Assembly (NCBI GenBank): GCA_041159865.1
Contig: JBEAXK010000103.1
Span: forward strand, 1 to 56,637
DNA length: 56,637 bases
DNA from: BJGN01 sp041159865
GTDB lineage: Bacteria > Bacteroidota > Bacteroidia > Chitinophagales > Saprospiraceae
Direction: 5' to 3'
The notes beneath the pieces are model-generated. The model saw nothing but the letters and a program-made list of their open reading frames with translations. It made no database searches and was not told the DNA's origin. The number at the start of each line of letters is the position of its first letter. Positions within the stretch are counted from its first letter, which is position 1. Shown here in pieces: positions 43,355 through 52,349 of this stretch. Both the position numbers and the translations under genes were made by a program.

Positions 43355-44689
43355 TTATTTTTGAGGGAAATAACTTTTTTCATTTTTTCCACCACCCTGA
43401 ACCAATTCTAATCTTGTTTTAAACTCTTTACTTAAGTCTAACTGATCCTTTTTGGCATAAATTTCCTTCAAGGCAATCAAGGTATTCATATCATTTGGAT
43501 TAATTGCTTCAGCACGTTGAAAGTATGGTAAAGATTCATCAAACTGTTTAAATACGATAGCTTTTAGGTCATTAAATTTCTTTAATCCCTCTTTTGAATA
43601 ATCTTCACTTAAGGCATTCATTTTCTGAGAAGTTAAAGCAGCCTTATTATAAAAAAGGGCACCAATACTATAAAGAGCTTCAACATTCTTTGGATCTAAT
43701 TCGATTGCTTTGTTAAAATACTCTAATGATTTATTAAAATAACCCTCAGCTACTGCCATGTCTCCTGCATCTTTAACGGTTTTTTGATGAAGATTATCAT
43801 AAACATTACCCATAACAGAATAAAGAGAGACATTAGTTGGCTCCATCTTGATAGCAGTTTCGAGTCTTGTAATCAATTCATTCATTTTCTGTAATTTCAG
43901 ATAATGATTGATTTCAGCAAAAAGTAATGACAAATCATCTGGAAATTGCTTACGGGCATTTTCGAGTATTGGATAAGCCTCTTCTGGAGATGTTTTTTTG
44001 GCTTTCAGATTATACAACGACTCATAAATAGCTGGCTTGTCATATTTTTTGTCGGCTAGCTGGGTAAAATATTTTTCTGCTTCTGCATCAAAGCCACCAT
44101 TGATGGCTGCCAAACCAGATATATAAACCTGATTTAGATAATCAGCTTCTGCGTCAATGGTAGAGACTTCACCCGCACCTTTCAACATATCGTGAATTTT
44201 TATCACTGTCGAAAAATCCTTAAATGCCATTTCATATTTTTGTTCATCATAATTGTAAACACCAATGTTACTAAGCGCATTTTGAAGACCACCTATTAAT
44301 TTTAATGTCTTCTTTTTTTCAGCTGGTTTAACGGCCATTTCCATTGCCTTCATCAAATGATCATAGGCTGTTAATTCAGGAGAAGGAACCTGGGGTAAGT
44401 CCTCTACTTTTCCTACGCCTAATTGTTTAGTGGTAACAATCTGATTGGCTACTTCAGCCATGATTTCCCCACTTTTCAACCAAGCATCTGGTGTTAGATT
44501 AGCTTCTTGATAGGTTACAGCTTTAGAAATAGCTGTAACAGCATCATTTAATTTTGTTTTGTTTCCAACCATATCTAATTGGAAAGCGGTAAAGGCTTTT
44601 TTAGCATTTGAAAACTCTGATTTAAAATCCTGTGCATTCAAAACTATGGTTCCTATTAAAAGGAAGGACAACAAAAATGACTTTTTCAT
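43355..44689 (-). CDS. Exported tetratricopeptide-repeat protein
   Basis: A 444-residue protein with a signal peptide (SFLLSFLLIGTIVLNA) and several TPR units. The clearest run is near residues 268-375: LITRLETAIKMEPTNVSLYS, SLEYFNKAIELDPKNVEALY and YFQRAEAINPNDMNTLIALK. The N-terminal half contains a further repeat, MAFKDFSTVIKIHDML. TPRs mediate protein contacts; the partner is unknown. A strong terminator lies directly downstream, and gyrA lies 80 bases upstream on the same strand. Similar TPR proteins sit near gyrA in other Bacteroidota (recalled, not checked). Confidence 0.88.
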   Translation of the reverse strand: MKKSFLLSFLLIGTIVLNAQDFKSEFSNAKKAFTAFQLDMVGNKTKLNDAVTAISKAVTYQEANLTPDAWLKSGEIMAEVANQIVTTKQLGVGKVEDLPQVPSPELTAYDHLMKAMEMAVKPAEKKKTLKLIGGLQNALSNIGVYNYDEQKYEMAFKDFSTVIKIHDMLKGAGEVSTIDAEADYLNQVYISGLAAINGGFDAEAEKYFTQLADKKYDKPAIYESLYNLKAKKTSPEEAYPILENARKQFPDDLSLLFAEINHYLKLQKMNELITRLETAIKMEPTNVSLYSVMGNVYDNLHQKTVKDAGDMAVAEGYFNKSLEYFNKAIELDPKNVEALYSIGALFYNKAALTSQKMNALSEDYSKEGLKKFNDLKAIVFKQFDESLPYFQRAEAINPNDMNTLIALKEIYAKKDQLDLSKEFKTRLELVQGGGKNEKSYFPQK

Positions 44690-44769
44690 GGTTCATTAAG
44701 GTTTGTTTGGTAAAAGTGACACACCTAAACAACGTATTTAGGCTTTCAAATTATTGTTTTGCAAAAATA

Positions 44770-47337
44770 TTATAATTCTTCAGGAATTTCAGTCTCAGGC
44801 TCTGAATTATCTATAGAATCCTCATTGTTTACTGCATTTTCCAAAGATAAATCTATATTTTCATCTAATTCTGGCGAATCTGCTTCTGGAGAATAAGGAA
44901 TTACCGCTACATCTGCTATAGCATCATCCTCATCGAGTCTGATAACCCTAACGCCCTGAGTTGCACGACCCATAACTCTCATGGTAGAAACAGCCATCCT
45001 AATCACAATACCAGATCGATTAGTAATCATTAAATCAGAATCTTCCTGGACAGCTTTAATGGCAATTAAAGCACCTGTTTTATTTGTAATTTGAATGGTT
45101 TTAACTCCCTTCGCACCTCTGTTAGTCAATCGATACTCTTCTACTTCAGAACGTTTACCATTTCCTTTCTCTGAAACAACCAGAATAGTATCTTGAACAC
45201 TTTCATCTGGATTAATACACAGCATACCTACAACAGCATCTGATTCACCTGAAAGTTCCATTCCTTTAACGCCGGTTGCATTTCTTCCCATAGGTCTCAC
45301 CTTAGATTCATGGAAACGAACTGCATAACCACGACGGCTGGCAAGGAATATCTGATGATCACCACCTGTTAATGTCGCAGATAAAAGCATATCGCCTTCC
45401 GCAATTGTTATAGCATTTATCCCTCCCATTCTGGGTCTTGAATAAGCTTCCACGGAAGTTTTTTTAATGACACCCAGGTGAGTACAGAAAATAATATAAT
45501 GATTTTGGACAAATTCTGTATCGTTCAGATTTGGGATATTTATATAAGCTTTAACCTTATCATCTTGTGCTATATTGAGTATGTTCTGAATAGCTCTGCC
45601 CGCAGAAGATTTACTAGCTTCTGGAATTTCAAAAACCCTTAACCAAAAACATTTACCTGATTCTGTAAACAGAAGTAAATAATTGTGAGAATTAGCCACA
45701 AACATGTTCACAATAAAATCTTCATCTCTGGTTCTTGAACCCTTTGCCCCTCTTCCACCTCTGCTTTGTGTTCTAAATTCTGAGGCAGCTGTACGTTTTA
45801 TATATCCAAGATTAGAAATGGTAACCACAACTTCCTCTTCTTTAATAAGGTCTTCTAAATTTATATCCCCCTCGGCAGCAACTATTTCCGTTTTCCTTGC
45901 ATCTCCATAATTCTCTTTAATTTCTAAAAGTTCCGTTTTAACAATTTCTCTTTGTAATTCTTCAGAAGCTAAAATAGACTCATAATAAGCTATTTTTTCC
46001 ATCACTTCTTTATACTCTGCTCTTACTTTATCTCTTTCAAGACCTGTAAGACGTTGTAATCGCATTTCAAGAATAGCCTTGGCCTGAATGTCAGAAAGTC
46101 CAAAAGTGGATATTAATCCTTCTTTCGCTTCATCCACATTTTTACTGGCCCTAATCAAAGCAATAACCTCATCTAAATGATCTAAAGCTATGAGAATTCC
46201 TTCCAGAATATGAGCCCTTTCCTTTGCCTTTTTTAGGTCAAACTGGGTCCTTTTAACAATGACTTCGAGGCGGAATTTAATAAATTCCACTATCATATCT
46301 TTGAGGCATAAAATTTCAGGTCTGCCATCGACAAGAGCTACATTGTTTATACCATAAGAAGTCTGTAAAGGTGAATATTTATAAAGTTGGGACAAAACTA
46401 CTTTAGCCATGGCATCTCTTTTAACCTCTATAACCACCCGCATGCCTTGCCTTGCCGATTCATCCCTTACATCAGAAATACCTGGAATCTTTTTTTCAAT
46501 CGTTAGTTCCGCAATTTTTGCGACTAACATTGATTTATTAACTTGGTATGGTATTTCCGTTATAATAATAGACTCTTTTCCGGAAGCAGAAGTTTCAATT
46601 TCAGCTCTTCCCCTCAGTACAATTTTACCTCTGCCAGTTGCAAACCCTTCTTTAACACCCTTAGTACCGTATATGATGCCACCAGTAGGAAAATCTGGTG
46701 CCTTGATATATTGCATCAGACCATCCACATCAATTTCTGGATCTGCAAGAGTCGCAACGATACCGTCAATTACCTCTGTCAGGTTATGGGGCATAAGGTT
46801 TGTCGCCATACCAACAGCAATTCCAGAAGCACCATTAATCAACAAATTGGGCACTTTGGTAGGTAAAACGGTGGGTTCCTCCAAAGAATCATCAAAATTC
46901 AGTGTAAAATCTACTGTATCTTTATCTATATCAGCTAAAATTTCATCACTTATTTTTTTTAACCTAGCTTCAGTATAACGCATGGCTGCCGGACCATCAC
47001 CATCAATATTTCCAAAGTTTCCCTGCGGATCTACCAAAGGATATCGCAATGACCAGTCTTGAGCCATCCGCACCATCGTATCATATACCGATGTATCACC
47101 ATGAGGGTGATATTTACCTAAAACCTCCCCGACTATACGTGCAGATTTTTTATGTGCTTTATTGTGGGTTAATCCCAAATCGGACATCGCATAAAGGACT
47201 CTTCTTTGAACAGGTTTCATCCCGTCTCTTACATCTGGAAGTGCTCGGGATACAATAACAGACATTGAATAATCAATGTAAGCTGATTTCATTTCATCCT
47301 CTATCTGAATAGGGATTATACGGTCTTCTGAAGTCAT
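44770..47337 (-). CDS. gyrA: DNA gyrase subunit A
   Basis: An 855-residue type IIA topoisomerase subunit. The winged-helix/tower region has VGEVLGKYHPHGDTSVYD at residues 69-86, the catalytic Tyr121 is in MRYTEARL, and DGDGPAAMRY is conserved. The C-terminal beta-pinwheel has a GyrA box-like TQSRGGRGAKG, which supports GyrA rather than ParC. The position equivalent to E. coli Ser83 is Thr82, and Asp87 is Asp86. It introduces negative supercoils with GyrB, which is not in this window. The C-terminal tail is acidic (SLENAVNNEDSIDNSEPETE). A candidate -7 box (TAGATTTG, complement of 47424-47431) lies upstream. Confidence 0.97.
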   Translation of the reverse strand: MTSEDRIIPIQIEDEMKSAYIDYSMSVIVSRALPDVRDGMKPVQRRVLYAMSDLGLTHNKAHKKSARIVGEVLGKYHPHGDTSVYDTMVRMAQDWSLRYPLVDPQGNFGNIDGDGPAAMRYTEARLKKISDEILADIDKDTVDFTLNFDDSLEEPTVLPTKVPNLLINGASGIAVGMATNLMPHNLTEVIDGIVATLADPEIDVDGLMQYIKAPDFPTGGIIYGTKGVKEGFATGRGKIVLRGRAEIETSASGKESIIITEIPYQVNKSMLVAKIAELTIEKKIPGISDVRDESARQGMRVVIEVKRDAMAKVVLSQLYKYSPLQTSYGINNVALVDGRPEILCLKDMIVEFIKFRLEVIVKRTQFDLKKAKERAHILEGILIALDHLDEVIALIRASKNVDEAKEGLISTFGLSDIQAKAILEMRLQRLTGLERDKVRAEYKEVMEKIAYYESILASEELQREIVKTELLEIKENYGDARKTEIVAAEGDINLEDLIKEEEVVVTISNLGYIKRTAASEFRTQSRGGRGAKGSRTRDEDFIVNMFVANSHNYLLLFTESGKCFWLRVFEIPEASKSSAGRAIQNILNIAQDDKVKAYINIPNLNDTEFVQNHYIIFCTHLGVIKKTSVEAYSRPRMGGINAITIAEGDMLLSATLTGGDHQIFLASRRGYAVRFHESKVRPMGRNATGVKGMELSGESDAVVGMLCINPDESVQDTILVVSEKGNGKRSEVEEYRLTNRGAKGVKTIQITNKTGALIAIKAVQEDSDLMITNRSGIVIRMAVSTMRVMGRATQGVRVIRLDEDDAIADVAVIPYSPEADSPELDENIDLSLENAVNNEDSIDNSEPETEIPEEL

Positions 47338-47423
47338 TACAGCTGTTGGTTATCCTGAATATTAAAGATTATTAAAAATCTTAAATCAGGTTTTCGCTTT
47401 TCACGGTTTAAATAATAAAGCTA

Positions 47424-47431
47424 CAAATCTA
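47424..47431 (-). promoter_or_regulatory. Candidate -7 box of the gyrA promoter
   Basis: On the minus strand the complement of 47424-47431 reads TAGATTTG, matching TAnnTTTG, 86 bases before the gyrA start. The nearest TTTTTG upstream is about 24 bases away, longer than usual, so the pair is not convincing. Confidence 0.35.
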
Positions 47432-47468
47432 AGAAAATTTCGGACTAATTTTTAACAAAAAATTCCAT

Positions 47469-47498
47469 TTTGAAGCCCGCTTAATCTATCTATATTTG
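47469..47498 (+). promoter_or_regulatory. Bacteroidota-type promoter for ubiE
   Basis: TTTG at 47469-47472 and TATATTTG at 47491-47498 are separated by 18 bases, matching the Bacteroidota -33/-7 consensus TTTG / TAnnTTTG. The start codon lies 19 bases past the -7 box, leaving a short leader. It is the best promoter match seen in the window. Confidence 0.7.
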
Positions 47499-47517
47499 CA
47501 ACCTAAACGATCCAAAC

Positions 47518-48240
47518 ATGGAAATAAAACCCTATCATGCTGAAGAGGCCAAAAAAAGTCAGGTATCTCGTATGTTCAACCGAATTGCACCCTATTATGA
47601 CTTCTTAAACCACCTTTTATCCTTAGGAATTGACCGATATTGGAGAAAAAAAGCTATCTCTATGTTAGGGAATGGAGAATTTCCACATATTTTAGATATT
47701 GCAACAGGAACCGCGGATGTTGCCATAACTCTAAACAAATATTACCCTCAAAGTATAATTACTGGCCTCGATATTTCTGTTGAAATGTTAGCTATAGGGA
47801 GAGAAAAAATAAGTACAAAAGGTTTATCTCCCCTAATCACCTTGTTGGAAGGTGATTCTGAAAACATCCCATTTCCGGATAACCATTTTGATGCCGTTAC
47901 AGTTGCTTTTGGTGTCAGGAATTTTGAAAACCTCGACAAAGGCATTAAAGAGATGCAAAGAGTTCTAAAAAATGATGGCAAACTGGTAGTGCTCGAATTT
48001 AGCAAACCGGACTTTTTTTTATTTAAATTCCTATTTAATTTTTACTTTAAATACATTTTACCCCTCATTGGTCGTTTAACCTCTAAAGATCCTAGGGCAT
48101 ATCAATATTTATATGAATCTGTCCAGGCATTTCCATCAGGGGATAAATTTCTTGATGCTTTAGGAAAAAATGGCTTTAAACCGATTAAATGTACCCCATT
48201 AACCTTTGGAATATGTTCTGCCTATTTAGCAGAAAAATAA
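47518..48240 (+). CDS. ubiE: Demethylmenaquinone methyltransferase (UbiE/MenG)
   Basis: A 240-residue class I SAM methyltransferase that performs the last step of menaquinone synthesis. Features are VSRMFNRIAPYYDFLNHLLS near the N-terminus, motif I DIATGTADVAI near residues 62-72, VAFGVRNFENLDKGIKEM and LVVLEFSKP, all typical of UbiE/MenG. Length is standard. Its 3' end overlaps the next gene (PorT-like) in a different frame, so the two are probably translated from one transcript. The assigned promoter is at 47469-47498. In Bacteroidota the product is menaquinone rather than ubiquinone. Confidence 0.96.
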   Translation: MEIKPYHAEEAKKSQVSRMFNRIAPYYDFLNHLLSLGIDRYWRKKAISMLGNGEFPHILDIATGTADVAITLNKYYPQSIITGLDISVEMLAIGREKISTKGLSPLITLLEGDSENIPFPDNHFDAVTVAFGVRNFENLDKGIKEMQRVLKNDGKLVVLEFSKPDFFLFKFLFNFYFKYILPLIGRLTSKDPRAYQYLYESVQAFPSGDKFLDALGKNGFKPIKCTPLTFGICSAYLAEK

Positions 48241-48920
48241 CGATTATCATCTTTGCCTTAGGTCCTTTTTATCTGTTAGGACAAAGAGGTAGTGTTCATA
48301 ATCCAAATTACCAGCAGTTTAATCAAAACGATTATTACTTTGGATTTACTTTTGCAATCAATAATTCAAGATTCAGAACCTACCAGTCAAATGAATTTCT
48401 AAATCATGATAGTGTAAAAATTGTCCATGGTCTAGGAGGATCTGGTTTTAATGTGGGCATTGTTTCTAATCTAAAAATGGGAAATTATTTTGATTTCCGT
48501 TTTTTACCAACCCTTTCTTTTGCTGAAAAAAGGATAAAGTATCAATACCCCGGTTATTCAAGCAACAGAAAAGTTGAATCCGTATTCGTCGAATTGCCAT
48601 TTCAATTTCGTTATAAATCTGAGCCTTATCACGACGTTCGCTTGTTTTTGCTTGCTGGTTTGAAATATTCTTTTGATGTTGCAAGTGATTCCCGCACAAA
48701 ACAAGCAGAAACGTTAGTACGAATTGCACCTAACGATTTTGCTTTTGAGACTGGAGTTGGATTTCAGATATTTTTGCCCTTTTTTATTTTCTCTCCTGAA
48801 CTTAAATTTTCACAGGGAATGGGTAATACCTTGATTTACAATAAAAATCTTACTGAATCAACTATTCTTGAAAAAATCCTCTCGAGAACCTTTACTATAT
48901 CTTTACATTTTGAAGGATAG
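48213..48920 (+). CDS. porT: PorT-like outer-membrane beta-barrel protein of the T9SS
   Basis: About 235 residues from the ATG at 48213 (MFCLFSRKITIIIFALG); an ATG at 48189 is a less likely alternative. The signal peptide is followed by LGQRGSVHN. PorT-type features: YYFGFTFAINNSRF, RFLPTLSFAEKRIKYQYPG, VFVELPFQFRYKSEPYHDVR, AGLKYSFDVASDSR, DFAFETGVGFQIF and FSPELKFSQGMGNTL. PorT is a T9SS/gliding component at the outer membrane. The start overlaps the 3' end of ubiE by 28 bases, suggesting translational coupling. It overlaps the convergent acpH gene end by 26 bases. Confidence 0.82.
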   Translation: MFCLFSRKITIIIFALGPFYLLGQRGSVHNPNYQQFNQNDYYFGFTFAINNSRFRTYQSNEFLNHDSVKIVHGLGGSGFNVGIVSNLKMGNYFDFRFLPTLSFAEKRIKYQYPGYSSNRKVESVFVELPFQFRYKSEPYHDVRLFLLAGLKYSFDVASDSRTKQAETLVRIAPNDFAFETGVGFQIFLPFFIFSPELKFSQGMGNTLIYNKNLTESTILEKILSRTFTISLHFEG

Positions 48921-49491
48921 CCTCGCTTTTAGAAAAGTTTATTAATTCAGGAAAAAAAGAAAGAAAAGATGATTCTATGATATCTCCTTTGGTTTCCAGG
49001 GTGAACTGCCAGTTTTCTAACCAGGCAGGTTGTGCTACCCGATTTGTAAGCCGAAGAAAACAATAGGTTAAACCTTCAAAATGTCCATAATGTAGTAGCC
49101 AATTACCTTTTATCATTGACTTTAATTGAATTTCGACTTGCCCTGGCAAATATTCTACATGAGACATCAATAAAATATTTGTCTTTTCGCAAAATGATTC
49201 AATGGGAATTTTACTAAAGAGGTGCCAGTTTTTAACTAGATAAAAATCAAATAAAATATCTAGTACCACAGAAGCGTATTTCCCATGTCCAGGATATAAA
49301 TTAGGTAAACAAGCACGATAATCTGGATGATTGTCCGTAAAAATATCGATTTTCCGATGGTGCTGAACACCTGCAGAAATTTTTTCAGATAAATTTTTAT
49401 GTAAATTTCCTTTCAATAAATCAGCGGTTACATTTCCTAATAGGAATTGTGGATCTTCACCCGATAAAAAGGCATGTGCTAAATAATTCAT
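48895..49491 (-). CDS. Acyl carrier protein phosphodiesterase (AcpH/DUF479)
   Basis: About 198 residues from the ATG at 49491, chosen because MNYLAHAFLSG aligns with the AcpH N-terminus; the frame extends 7 codons further upstream. Conserved blocks are LGNVTADLLKGN, AGVQHHRKIDIFTDNHPDYR and ASVVLDILFDFYLVKNW, with the His/Asp metal-binding pattern of the HD-like DUF479 family. It would remove the phosphopantetheine group from ACP. The 3' end overlaps the convergent PorT-like gene by 26 bases. Divergent from ychF, sharing the 90-base spacer. Confidence 0.88.
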   Translation of the reverse strand: MNYLAHAFLSGEDPQFLLGNVTADLLKGNLHKNLSEKISAGVQHHRKIDIFTDNHPDYRACLPNLYPGHGKYASVVLDILFDFYLVKNWHLFSKIPIESFCEKTNILLMSHVEYLPGQVEIQLKSMIKGNWLLHYGHFEGLTYCFLRLTNRVAQPAWLENWQFTLETKGDIIESSFLSFFPELINFSKSEAILQNVKI

Positions 49492-49553
49492 AATTATATT
49501 AATAATTTTCAATAAACAGATAAGAAATCAATTTAGTTTCTAATTATGATTTC

Positions 49554-49561
49554 TATATTTA
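49554..49561 (+). promoter_or_regulatory. Candidate -7 box for ychF
   Basis: TATATTTA differs from TAnnTTTG in the last base and lies 20 bases before the ychF ATG at 49582. The layout (TATATTT, then about 20 bases, then AAACATGG) closely resembles the ubiE promoter. A TTTA lies 18 bases upstream in place of TTTG. Confidence 0.4.
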
Positions 49562-49581
49562 CATCCTCAAAAAATATAAAC

Positions 49582-50679
49582 ATGGGTTTGAAATGCGGAA
49601 TTGTGGGTTTACCAAATGTTGGAAAATCAACCTTATTTAATGCCTTAACCTCTGCTGGAGCTTTAGCAGCCAATTATCCCTTTGCTACGAAAGAGCCAAA
49701 TATTGGAATGATTATTGTGCCGGACGATAGGTTAGATCAATTGGCTGCCCTCATTAATCCTCGCAATGTACTTCCAACCAATGTAGAAATTTTAGATATT
49801 GCTGGTTTGATTAAAGGTGCCAGCAAAGGAGAAGGTCTCGGAAATCAATTTCTTGGTAACATCAGAGAAGTAGATGCCATACTTCATGTTGTCAGATGTT
49901 TTGAAGATGATAATGTAGTCCATGTAGATGGCAGTGTTAATCCAGTGAGAGATAAAGAAATTATTGACATGGAATTAATACTAAAAGATATTGAAACAGT
50001 TGAAAAAAGATTGGATAAATACAAAAAACAAGCGAAAAGTGGTAATAAAGAAGATGTAAGAGCTGTTGACCATTGTGTATCCTTATTAAAGCATCTTGAA
50101 AATAGTCAACCTGCAAGAAGTTTCGAAACAGATGAAGAAGGAAAGGCCATTTTAACAGAAATGATGCTTCTAACCAATAAACCCATTCTTTATGTTTGTA
50201 ATGTAGATGAAGGTTCTTTTCCGAATGGTAATAAGTTAACAAAGGAATTTGAAAAAGCAATCGAAGGCGAACCTGCAGAGATTATACTTATTTGTGCAGG
50301 AATTGAAGCAGATATAGCTGCCTTAGATTCCGCAGAAGAAAGAAAAGAATTTCTGGAAGCAATGGGTCTGGAGGAGCCAGGTGTAAACAGGTTGATTCGT
50401 AAAAGCTATCAATTGCTTAATTTAGTAACCTATTTCACTGCAGGTGAAAAGGAAGTCAGGGCTTGGACAATCACAAAAGGAACTAAAGCGCCTGGTGCCG
50501 CCGGAGTTATTCACTCTGATTTTGAAAAAGGTTTTATCAGAGCAGAAGTGATTCATTACCATGATTTTATACACTATAAATCAGAAGCTCAGGTTAAGGA
50601 AGCAGGTAAAATGTCAGTGGAAGGCAAGGAATATATAGTACTTGACGGCGACATCATGCACTTCCGGTTTAATGTCTAG
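49582..50679 (+). CDS. ychF: Redox-regulated ATPase YchF (Obg-like)
   Basis: 365 residues from the ATG at 49582 (MGLKCGIVGLPNVGKST), the normal YchF length; an upstream ATG at 49546 would add 12 residues with no homology. P-loop GLPNVGKST is at residues 8-16. YPFATKEPNIGMI, DIAGLIKGASKGEGLGNQFL and HVVRCFEDDNVVHV are classic YchF, as is the TGS-like C-terminus (RAEVIHYHDFIHY). YchF binds ATP at ribosomes and takes part in stress responses. Divergent from acpH and convergent with the GMC oxidoreductase. Confidence 0.97.
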   Translation: MGLKCGIVGLPNVGKSTLFNALTSAGALAANYPFATKEPNIGMIIVPDDRLDQLAALINPRNVLPTNVEILDIAGLIKGASKGEGLGNQFLGNIREVDAILHVVRCFEDDNVVHVDGSVNPVRDKEIIDMELILKDIETVEKRLDKYKKQAKSGNKEDVRAVDHCVSLLKHLENSQPARSFETDEEGKAILTEMMLLTNKPILYVCNVDEGSFPNGNKLTKEFEKAIEGEPAEIILICAGIEADIAALDSAEERKEFLEAMGLEEPGVNRLIRKSYQLLNLVTYFTAGEKEVRAWTITKGTKAPGAAGVIHSDFEKGFIRAEVIHYHDFIHYKSEAQVKEAGKMSVEGKEYIVLDGDIMHFRFNV

Positions 50680-50694
50680 TACTAAATAAATTTA

Positions 50695-52320
50695 TTAATC
50701 TACATCTCCATACTTTATTAAATCTGCTGCTTTTTCCGCAACTGCGATGACAGGGGCATTGGTGTTTCCTGAAATAACTTCAGGAATTACAGATGCATCT
50801 ACGACTCTCAACCCTTTAATGCCAATTACTCTCATGGTGAGAGGGGAAACTACTGCTTCTTCATCAATACCCATTTTACAGGTTCCGCATGGATGATATA
50901 CCGTTTCACAAGTTTTCAAAATATGCTCCACTCTCTCTTCATCATTTTTGAAAATGCCTGGAAAATTTAGTTGATTATTTTTTCTAAATGGTTCAAAAGA
51001 ATTGGAAAGAAGGAGAGCTTCTGCCCATTTGAGTCCTCTTAATAGTGTTTTTAGGTCTTCACCGCCTTCGTCACTCAAATATTGAGGATCTATTAAAGGG
51101 GAATCACTTGGATTTAAGGAATTTAAACCTACAAAACCGCGACTTTTAGGTTTTAGCAATGTTGGTAAAATAGTAAATCCTTCCTCTTTTGGTAAGGCTG
51201 GATAATCATGAATATCGGTACCAGCTACTGGAGCAAAATGAAATTGAATATCTGGTCTGTCTAAATCTGGTAAAGTCCTGAGAAAAGAACAACCAGCTAA
51301 AGGACTTGCAGCCAAAGGTCCTGACTTAGACATTAAATATTTAAACAAATTAGGAATGACCCAAGGAAACCTTTCCACATTATTATAAGTAATCCTTTGG
51401 TTACAAAGAACGTTCATATTTACAAATAAATGATCTGAAAGATTTTTACCCACACCTTTTAAATGTAGACGGGCAACAATTCCTTTTTCTTTTAAATAAT
51501 CTTTGTCACCAATTCCAGCAAGCATTAATATCTGAGGCGATTGAAATGCACCTGTACAAAGAATAACTTCGGGCGCTTTAATGATCTCCTTCCTTTGATT
51601 ATTGCCATTTATACAAACTTCAATGCCCGTAACTTTATCCTTATCCCATATCAAGCCAGATACAAAAACATTTGATGCAATATGCAAATTTGACCTGTTT
51701 AAGAAAGGTTTTACAAAGGATTCATAGGTAGAATGTCTTTCTCCATCTTTAATAGTAAACTGAAATTTTCCTGCTCCATCTTGATTTTTACCATTAAAAT
51801 CAGGATTATAGGCTATACCTACTTCATCATTAGCCTCAATGAATGCCTTGGTTAGGGGTGTTTCATACCTACTGTAAGAAACTGATAAAGGACCAGAAAT
51901 TCCATGAAATTTATTTTCAATGTTTCGATTTTGTTCAGATTTTTTAAAATAGGGTAAAATGTCTTGATACCCCCAGCCTTTATTGCCCCATTTGAGCCAA
52001 TCATTATAATCTTCAGCATTACCTCTAATGTAAGCCATACAATTTACGGCGCTTGATCCTCCCATTAACTTACCTCTGGGTTGATACATTCTCCTATTAT
52101 TCACCTTTTTTTGAGGAGCCGTAAAGAAATTCCAATTTTGGTCAGAAAAATGTAATTTTGAATATGCTGCGGGAATTTTTACGTTGATTGGCTGTTTGGC
52201 AGCACCAGCCTCTACGAGTAAAACGTTACAATTTGGATTTTCCGTAAGCCTGTTTGCTAGAACACATCCAGCCGAGCCTGCTCCAACAATTATGTAGTCA
52301 AGATTATTAAAATAAGCCAT
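50695..52320 (-). CDS. GMC-family FAD oxidoreductase (choline dehydrogenase-like)
   Basis: A 541-residue flavoenzyme. The FAD-binding fold opens with DYIIVGAGSAGCVLANRL near residues 8-25, followed by the GMC signature GGSSAVNCMAYIRG and PEVILCTGAFQSPQILMLAG. The catalytic His is expected in YHPCGTCKMG and the Asn in SGNTNAPVIAVAEKAADLI. No signal peptide is seen, so it is cytoplasmic or loosely associated. Relatives oxidise choline, alcohols or sugars; the substrate is not defined, and no betaine genes are adjacent. It lies 30 bases downstream of the TamB-like gene, likely cotranscribed. Confidence 0.92.
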   Translation of the reverse strand: MAYFNNLDYIIVGAGSAGCVLANRLTENPNCNVLLVEAGAAKQPINVKIPAAYSKLHFSDQNWNFFTAPQKKVNNRRMYQPRGKLMGGSSAVNCMAYIRGNAEDYNDWLKWGNKGWGYQDILPYFKKSEQNRNIENKFHGISGPLSVSYSRYETPLTKAFIEANDEVGIAYNPDFNGKNQDGAGKFQFTIKDGERHSTYESFVKPFLNRSNLHIASNVFVSGLIWDKDKVTGIEVCINGNNQRKEIIKAPEVILCTGAFQSPQILMLAGIGDKDYLKEKGIVARLHLKGVGKNLSDHLFVNMNVLCNQRITYNNVERFPWVIPNLFKYLMSKSGPLAASPLAGCSFLRTLPDLDRPDIQFHFAPVAGTDIHDYPALPKEEGFTILPTLLKPKSRGFVGLNSLNPSDSPLIDPQYLSDEGGEDLKTLLRGLKWAEALLLSNSFEPFRKNNQLNFPGIFKNDEERVEHILKTCETVYHPCGTCKMGIDEEAVVSPLTMRVIGIKGLRVVDASVIPEVISGNTNAPVIAVAEKAADLIKYGDVD

Positions 52321-52349
52321 TATTTTGAATTATTGATTAACGGCTTAAT

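Noticed and set aside
44724..44742. Inverted repeat CCTAAA ... TTTAGG between gyrA and the TPR gene
   Set aside because: The stem has only 6 bases and no following T run on the minus strand, so terminator or operator function is not supported.
46409..46978. 189-codon open frame on the plus strand inside gyrA
   Set aside because: Antisense to highly conserved gyrase coding sequence, with no domain; a shadow frame.
46800..47337. Quinolone-resistance-type change in GyrA (Thr82 at the E. coli Ser83 position)
   Set aside because: Threonine occurs naturally at this site in several bacteria, so it says nothing by itself about resistance.
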